Assembly (NCBI RefSeq): GCF_003947415.1
Contig: NZ_QHKL01000001.1
Coordinates: 434,001-498,000, forward strand
From: Amycolatopsis sp. WAC 01376
GTDB taxonomy: Bacteria > Actinomycetota > Actinomycetes > Mycobacteriales > Pseudonocardiaceae
DNA length: 64,000 bases
Direction of reading: 5' to 3'
Below the pieces are notes generated by a model. It searched no databases and had not been told where the DNA came from. It saw nothing but the letters and a program-made list of their open reading frames with translations. Positions 59,915-64,000 of the stretch are shown here, piece after piece. Within the stretch, counting starts at the first letter, position 1, and each line of letters opens with the position of its first letter. Both the position numbers and the translations under genes were made by a program.

Positions 59915-60564
59915 ATCAACTCCAGGGTGTTACTGGCACGGCGAGCGCCGATACCTTCCAACAACAGGATTGCCGCGGTGTCGTTCTCGTCGACGTCGAC
60001 CGACGTCAGAGCGAACCCGCGAGCGTGCACAGCGTTCAGCGCCTGAACCAGCAGCGCGCGGCCGATGCCACGGCGCCGCTGCTCGGCACGGACAGTGATG
60101 GAGACGATCCGCGCGATCCGCGGTGTCCCGTCGTCCCGCATCAGCGTTACAAAAGAGATCGCGCCGACCTCGGCGCCGTCGACTTCGGCGCGGAACACGC
60201 CATCCCCGCCGACGAGGGTCACTCCGGCCGGGGGCTGCGCGGTTGTCTGCGCGTCGCTGGACGACAGCACGTATTCCCGCTCGCGCCGGTGTTCGGCGAA
60301 CCCGGCCCGCTGCCAGTTCGAGATCGTTTCCGAGTCGCCGGCGTCGACGAGCGTGTACAGCGGTGACGGCAGCTCCGCCAGCATGGCGGCGGCCAGCCGG
60401 TCGAAAACCGCGTCATCCCAGGTATCGATGCTGATGTACAGCCGCCGATCCACTTTGCGCGCAGTGTCACCGCGACCGACGACGATGTCGTCTTCGACGG
60501 CGTGCCACTGATCTGTTGCGACCCTCGTGATCACGGGGTCCGGGATGCGATGCTTAACGTTAAT
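59902..60564 (-). CDS. GNAT acetyltransferase, cassette 3 (probable AUU start)
   Basis: About 220 residues, shorter than the other two. The N-terminal GNAT-like half ([20 protein letters not shown]) and the acetyl-CoA motif [20 protein letters not shown] are present, as is the helix [15 protein letters not shown]; ~40 residues between the halves are missing. ATT 60564 is placed as start because INVKHR aligns with MNTKPL/INTKPL of the other cassettes and AAAGGCGACAGCG precedes it at the same distance. GTG 60534 is the first conventional start, without a ribosome site. It is followed by the IF-1 gene. Confidence 0.78.
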   Translation of the reverse strand: MNVKHRIPDPVITRVATDQWHAVEDDIVVGRGDTARKVDRRLYISIDTWDDAVFDRLAAAMLAELPSPLYTLVDAGDSETISNWQRAGFAEHRREREYVLSSSDAQTTAQPPAGVTLVGGDGVFRAEVDGAEVGAISFVTLMRDDGTPRIARIVSITVRAEQRRRGIGRALLVQALNAVHARGFALTSVDVDENDTAAILLLEGIGARRASNTLELMCRK

Positions 60565-60577
60565 CGCTGTCGCCTTT

Positions 60578-60604
60578 CAGGAGTGCCATTGAGGGGCGCT
60601 CCTG
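60578..60604 (-). promoter_or_regulatory. Conserved hairpin before GNAT gene 3
   Basis: Minus strand CAGGAG-C-GCC / GGC-A-CTCCTG with loop CCTCAAT. It is the same stem as in cassettes 1 and 2 although the surrounding sequence has diverged. Confidence 0.6.
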
Positions 60605-60615
60605 TGACATCTAAG

Positions 60616-60672
60616 TCAGTCACCTGCCGTGACAGGGAGAGAGAGCACCCACTTCGTCGTACCAACGTTCAC
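60616..60672 (-). CDS. Leader peptide of GNAT/IF-1 cassette 3 (18 residues)
   Basis: GTG-initiated MNVGTTKWVLSLPVTAGD with GAGGAGGTGAGTCCC upstream, the same initiation context as the other two leaders. The block TGGGTGCTC-CTC-TCACGG is conserved in nucleotides but read in a different frame, which argues that the RNA structure rather than the peptide is conserved. Stems CCGTGA/TCACGG and GGTGAC/GTCAC are retained. Confidence 0.5.
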   Translation of the reverse strand: MNVGTTKWVLSLPVTAGD

Positions 60673-60787
60673 GGGACTCACCTCCTCGACTGTCTGTCAC
60701 GGCCAAGACAAGACACTACCAGACCGGGTGTCGTGCGCCACCGTCAGGATGCCTTCCGTGGACAGCGGACGCGCGGCGGTGAGGCGT

Positions 60788-60832
60788 CTACCAGGCTGAG
60801 GGATCCCAGGTCAGCACTGCCGCTTTTAGCCT
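60788..60832 (+). promoter_or_regulatory. RifZ-like box and -10, promoter 9 (PKS)
   Basis: CTACC-N8-GGATC (60788-60805), GAGGGAT, 22 nt, TAGCCT (60827-60832). The CTACC half is an exact match to the RifZ half-site as I recall it. It lies 73 nt upstream of the PKS start codon. Confidence 0.75.
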
Positions 60833-60904
60833 CCGAAGGCGGGCCGAAGGGCTTCGCCCATCCAATGCCCGATGGGTCCGCTCTACGAGAGGACGTGTGA
60901 TTCC

Positions 60905-63900
60905 GTGCGCGCCGAACTGATCAGAGCCCTCCCCCTGGTGTTGCGGGGACACGCGGACAGCTTCGGCGAGAAGGTCGCCTTCCAGGACGACAAGCGGGCG
61001 GTCACCTACGGCGATCTGGAGGCGCGGACCCGGCGGCTGGCCGGACATCTGGCCTGCCTCGGTGTCCGGCGCGGCGACCGGGTGATGATCTGCCTGCGCA
61101 ACAGCGTGGAGATGCTCGAGAGCTACCTCGCCATCCTTCGTGCGGGCGCGATCGGGGTACCGGTCAACCCCGCGTCCACCGACCCCGAACTGGACTATCT
61201 CCTGCACGACAGCGAGGCGGTCGCCGTCATCACCGACCCCGTGCACGCGGCGGGCTTCCTGCGCTCGCCGTCCCTCGCCCCCGGCGCACGGCTGCTGGTG
61301 ACCGGGGAGGCACCCGCGCACCCGTCCGTCCACGCCTACCAGGAACTCGCGAAGACCGAGCCCGCGGAACCCGCCCGTGACGATCTCGGCCTGGACGAAG
61401 TGGCTTGGCTGTTCTACACCTCCGGGACCACCGGAGAACCGAAGGGAGTGCTGTCCAGCCAACGCAATTGCCTGTACTCGGTGGCGGCGAGCTACGTGCC
61501 GATCCCCGGGCTGTCGGCGGACGATCGCGTGCTGTGGCCGCTGCCCTTGTTCCACAGCCTTTCCCATATCGCGTGCGTGCTGGCGGTGACCGTGGTCGGT
61601 GCGACCGCCCGGATCATGGACAGCCCCTCCGGGGACGAGTTCCTGGAAGCCGCCTGGGAAACCGAGGCCACCTTCGTGGCGGGGGTGCCGACCACCTATC
61701 ACTACCTTCTCGAGGCACGGCGGCAGCGCGGGATCACCCTCCCGGCGTTGCGGATCGGGCTGGTCGGGGGCGCGGTCGCCGGTGCCGAACTGTGCCGGTC
61801 GTTCCGCGAGGGTTTCGAGGTGCCGCTGGTCGACGCGTACGGCAGTACCGAGACGTGCGGGGCGATCACGATGAACCCGCCGGGAGGAGTGCGCGTCGAC
61901 GGGTCGTGCGGGCTTCCGGTGCCCGGGGTGGCTGTCCGGATCGTCGACCCGGAGACCGGCCGCGACGTGCCGGACGACGTCGAGGGCGAGGTGTGGGTAC
62001 GCGGCCCGAACGTGACGTCCGGCTACCACAACAAACCGGAGGTGACCGCGGCCGCGTTCCGAGACGGCTGGTACCGCACGGGTGACCTCGCCAGCCGGGA
62101 CGCCGCCGGGTACTTCACCATCCGCGGCCGGATCAGCGATCTGATCGTCAGGGGCGGAGAGAACGTCCATCCGGAGGAGATCGAAGCGGTTCTTCGCGGC
62201 GCTCCGGGGATCGCCGACGCCGGCGTGGCCGGACGGCCGCACGAGGTGCTCGGCGAGGTGCCCGTCGCCTACGTGGTCGCGGATCCGACGGGTGTCGAGA
62301 TCGGCGCCGTGCTCGAACGGTGCCGCCGGGAGCTGTCCGCGTTCAAGGTTCCCGAAGAGGTCTACGAGGTGGCCGACGTCCCGCGGACCGCTTCGGGGAA
62401 GATCCAGCGCCGCCGGTTGGCCGATCGACCCGCCTCGCTGCGGTACACGGCGAGCGGATCGCACGACGGAGTCCTGCGCCTGGAGTGGGTGCCCGTGCCG
62501 GCAACCGGCACCGCCGGCACCGCCGGCCCCGCGCCGTCGACGTGGGCGTTCGTGGGCCCGGCCGCCGCCGGGGGCCCGTTCTCCTCCGGGCACGCCGAGC
62601 TGGCCACGGCCGGCGCCGCCGAGATGACGGTGCTGCTCGCGCCCGGCACCGTGGGCACTTGGGATGAGCACCGCGCCGCGACCCGGCGACTGGTCGAAGA
62701 GGTGACGGCGTGGGCCGCCAGGGCCGGATCGGGGAAGCTGGTCCTGCTGACGCGGCGGGCGGTGGCGGTGTCGGCGCTGGACGAGCCCGCCGATCCGGCT
62801 CAGGCCATGCTGGCGACCGCGATCGACCGAGTGCTGGGGAGCCGGGCGATCCTGGTCGACCTGGACGGCGAAGCGCCGATCGGCGCCGTGCCGTACGCGG
62901 CCCTGCGTGACGAACCGCGCTGCGCGCTGCGCTCCGGCGAGCTTCTGGTGGCCCGGCTGACCCGCCAGCCGGTGGCGGACCGTTCGCCGCGGGATGCGTG
63001 GCCGGGTTCCGACGGCGTCGTGGTGCTGACGGGTGCCGACACCGTGCGCGGCGCGGCGGTGGCACGGCAGCTGGCCGCTGTGGTCCCGGACGAGCGGCTG
63101 CTGCTGCTCTCCGGCGCCACCGAGTGGGAGCCGTCGATCGCGGCAGGCCCGGCCGCCGCGGTGATCCTCGCCGACGGCGACCCGGAGCTGGCCAGGAAGC
63201 TGAGCGCCGCCACGGACTCCACCCGGACTTCGTTCCTCGCGATCGTCGACTCGGACGAGGTCACCGAGGCGGCGGACCCCGGCCGGGCGGTCTCGGCGGC
63301 CATGGTGACCGCCGTGGTCCACGATCGTCGCCGTCGCGGCCTCGCGGGCTCGGTACTGACCTGGACCGAACCGGCCACGGACACCCCGGGGTCGTCCTGG
63401 TTGCGTGACGGGCTGTTCGCGGTCGACACACTCCTTGCCACAACGGACCCGGCGCCGCTGTTCGCCCTGCGTGCGCACCGGCCGGAGCCGGGGACCGCCG
63501 TGCCCGCACTCCTGCGTGACCTCTTCCCGGAGCCGCTCGTCCGGGACGGCCTCGGCGACTCGACGGCCGCCATCCGGGAAGAATTGGCCAGCCTGGACCG
63601 GCACGCGCAACGCGCGCTGCTCCAGGCCATGGTCCAGGACGAGTCCGCGGCGACGCTCGACCGGTCCGGCGACGTCGGCGTCGGTGTGGACCGGGCGTTC
63701 CGGGATCTCGGGTTCAGCTCGGTCGCGCTCGTCGAACTGCGTACGCGGCTGATGGCCCGGACCGGTCTGAAGCTGCCGACCGGAGCGGTGTTCGACCATC
63801 CGACGCCGCGGGCGCTGGCCGCGTTCCTGCACGCCGAACTGGTCGGTGACACCGCCGGGGCCCCGGCCGAGACCGCCGTCGACACCTCGCCGGGGACCGG

Positions 63901-64000
63901 CGAGCCGATCGTGATCGTCGGGATGGCCTGCCGGCTGCCGGGCGGGATCACCGGGCCGGACGAGCTGTGGCGTCTGGTCAGCGAGGGCCGGGAGGCGTCC
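60905..64000 (+). CDS. Ansamycin-type modular PKS, loading module (adenylation-pseudoKR-ACP) and start of first KS; truncated by window
   Basis: 1032 residues visible. Residues 1-510 are an aryl-acid adenylation/CoA-ligase domain (LFYTSGTTGEPKGVLSS at ~169-185; GWYRTGDLASRDAAGYFTIR; Lys499 in ASGKIQRRRL), as used for 3-amino-5-hydroxybenzoate priming in RifA-like PKSs. Residues ~520-870 resemble a ketoreductase structural domain (KLVLLTRRAVAV; VVVLTGADTVRGAAVARQLA) with a ruined NADPH motif. The ACP has LGFSSVALVELR (phosphopantetheine Ser939; DS is SS here). A ketosynthase begins at ~1000 (EPIVIVGMACRLPGG). GTG 60905 is set by the fold start and GAGAGGA upstream. The shared cluster promoter precedes it. 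Confidence 0.92.
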   Translation, partial: MRAELIRALPLVLRGHADSFGEKVAFQDDKRAVTYGDLEARTRRLAGHLACLGVRRGDRVMICLRNSVEMLESYLAILRAGAIGVPVNPASTDPELDYLLHDSEAVAVITDPVHAAGFLRSPSLAPGARLLVTGEAPAHPSVHAYQELAKTEPAEPARDDLGLDEVAWLFYTSGTTGEPKGVLSSQRNCLYSVAASYVPIPGLSADDRVLWPLPLFHSLSHIACVLAVTVVGATARIMDSPSGDEFLEAAWETEATFVAGVPTTYHYLLEARRQRGITLPALRIGLVGGAVAGAELCRSFREGFEVPLVDAYGSTETCGAITMNPPGGVRVDGSCGLPVPGVAVRIVDPETGRDVPDDVEGEVWVRGPNVTSGYHNKPEVTAAAFRDGWYRTGDLASRDAAGYFTIRGRISDLIVRGGENVHPEEIEAVLRGAPGIADAGVAGRPHEVLGEVPVAYVVADPTGVEIGAVLERCRRELSAFKVPEEVYEVADVPRTASGKIQRRRLADRPASLRYTASGSHDGVLRLEWVPVPATGTAGTAGPAPSTWAFVGPAAAGGPFSSGHAELATAGAAEMTVLLAPGTVGTWDEHRAATRRLVEEVTAWAARAGSGKLVLLTRRAVAVSALDEPADPAQAMLATAIDRVLGSRAILVDLDGEAPIGAVPYAALRDEPRCALRSGELLVARLTRQPVADRSPRDAWPGSDGVVVLTGADTVRGAAVARQLAAVVPDERLLLLSGATEWEPSIAAGPAAAVILADGDPELARKLSAATDSTRTSFLAIVDSDEVTEAADPGRAVSAAMVTAVVHDRRRRGLAGSVLTWTEPATDTPGSSWLRDGLFAVDTLLATTDPAPLFALRAHRPEPGTAVPALLRDLFPEPLVRDGLGDSTAAIREELASLDRHAQRALLQAMVQDESAATLDRSGDVGVGVDRAFRDLGFSSVALVELRTRLMARTGLKLPTGAVFDHPTPRALAAFLHAELVGDTAGAPAETAVDTSPGTGEPIVIVGMACRLPGGITGPDELWRLVSEGREAS

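Noticed and set aside
60788..63832. 1014-codon open frame on the minus strand opposite the PKS
   Set aside because: Low-complexity Arg/Gly/His-rich translation typical of a shadow frame in high-GC DNA; the plus strand has intact adenylation, ACP and KS motifs.

Overview
High-GC actinomycete DNA. Codon use, F420 enzymes, Rhs/WXG-type toxin genes, an ECF41/SigJ module and an ansamycin-type polyketide synthase (PKS) start suggest a Pseudonocardiales strain, probably Amycolatopsis-like. This is inference; the window carries no rRNA or housekeeping marker.

Layout. 0-15.4 kb is mostly ordinary chromosome: a MerR regulator convergent with an NCS2 purine/uracil permease, a giant Rhs toxin whose tip looks like a CD38/ADP-ribosyl cyclase, an amidohydrolase, small regulators, and an ECF41 sigma factor divergent from its usual partners (carboxymuconolactone decarboxylase-like protein, epimerase-like protein) plus a P450. 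15.4-20 kb holds an FMN reductase, a repeat island and a second, tip-eroded Rhs gene.

From about 20 kb to the right edge lies a biosynthetic gene cluster. It contains PhyH oxygenases, F420-dependent enzymes including Fgd, NmrA-like reductases, a questin-oxidase-like protein, P450s, a macrolide-type glycosyltransferase, a secreted bicovalent flavin oxidase and a deoxysugar set (2,3-dehydratase, aminotransferase, C-methyltransferase, flavin nitrososynthase, O-methyltransferase, 4-ketoreductase). It also has an arylamine N-acetyltransferase-type amide synthase, a PapA/Rif-Orf20-type acyltransferase, three adenylate-forming ligases, and the start of a PKS whose loading module is an aryl-acid adenylation domain. 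Together these point to a glycosylated ansamycin carrying a nitro- or amino-sugar, for example of the rubradirin type. The exact product is not decided by this window.

Two regulatory systems stand out. First, nine promoters, upstream of the PKS, ligases, glycosyltransferase, PhyH, Fgd and reductase genes, share one architecture: CTxYC-N8-GGATR followed about 22 nt later by a TAGCNT-like -10. This resembles the RifZ box of the rifamycin cluster, and a LuxR-type regulator is encoded at 27.7 kb. Second, three copies of an apparently undescribed cassette (25.4-26.5, 31.8-33.0 and 59.7-60.7 kb) consist of a short leader ORF within a conserved three-hairpin RNA, then a double-GNAT acetyltransferase gene, then an overlapping gene for a paralogue of translation initiation factor IF-1. 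At the same aligned position the acetyltransferase begins with AUC, AUG or AUU. This suggests a translation-initiation-sensing attenuator, possibly linked to self-protection or feedback.

The intergenic gaps hold a family of mosaic repeat islands built from a few recurring elements: 21-bp CTCGCGTG tandems, GTCGTGAGTGG hairpins, GTGAAGG/CCTTC elements and a ~160-bp unit. They occur at about ten places and appear to have eroded one Rhs gene end.
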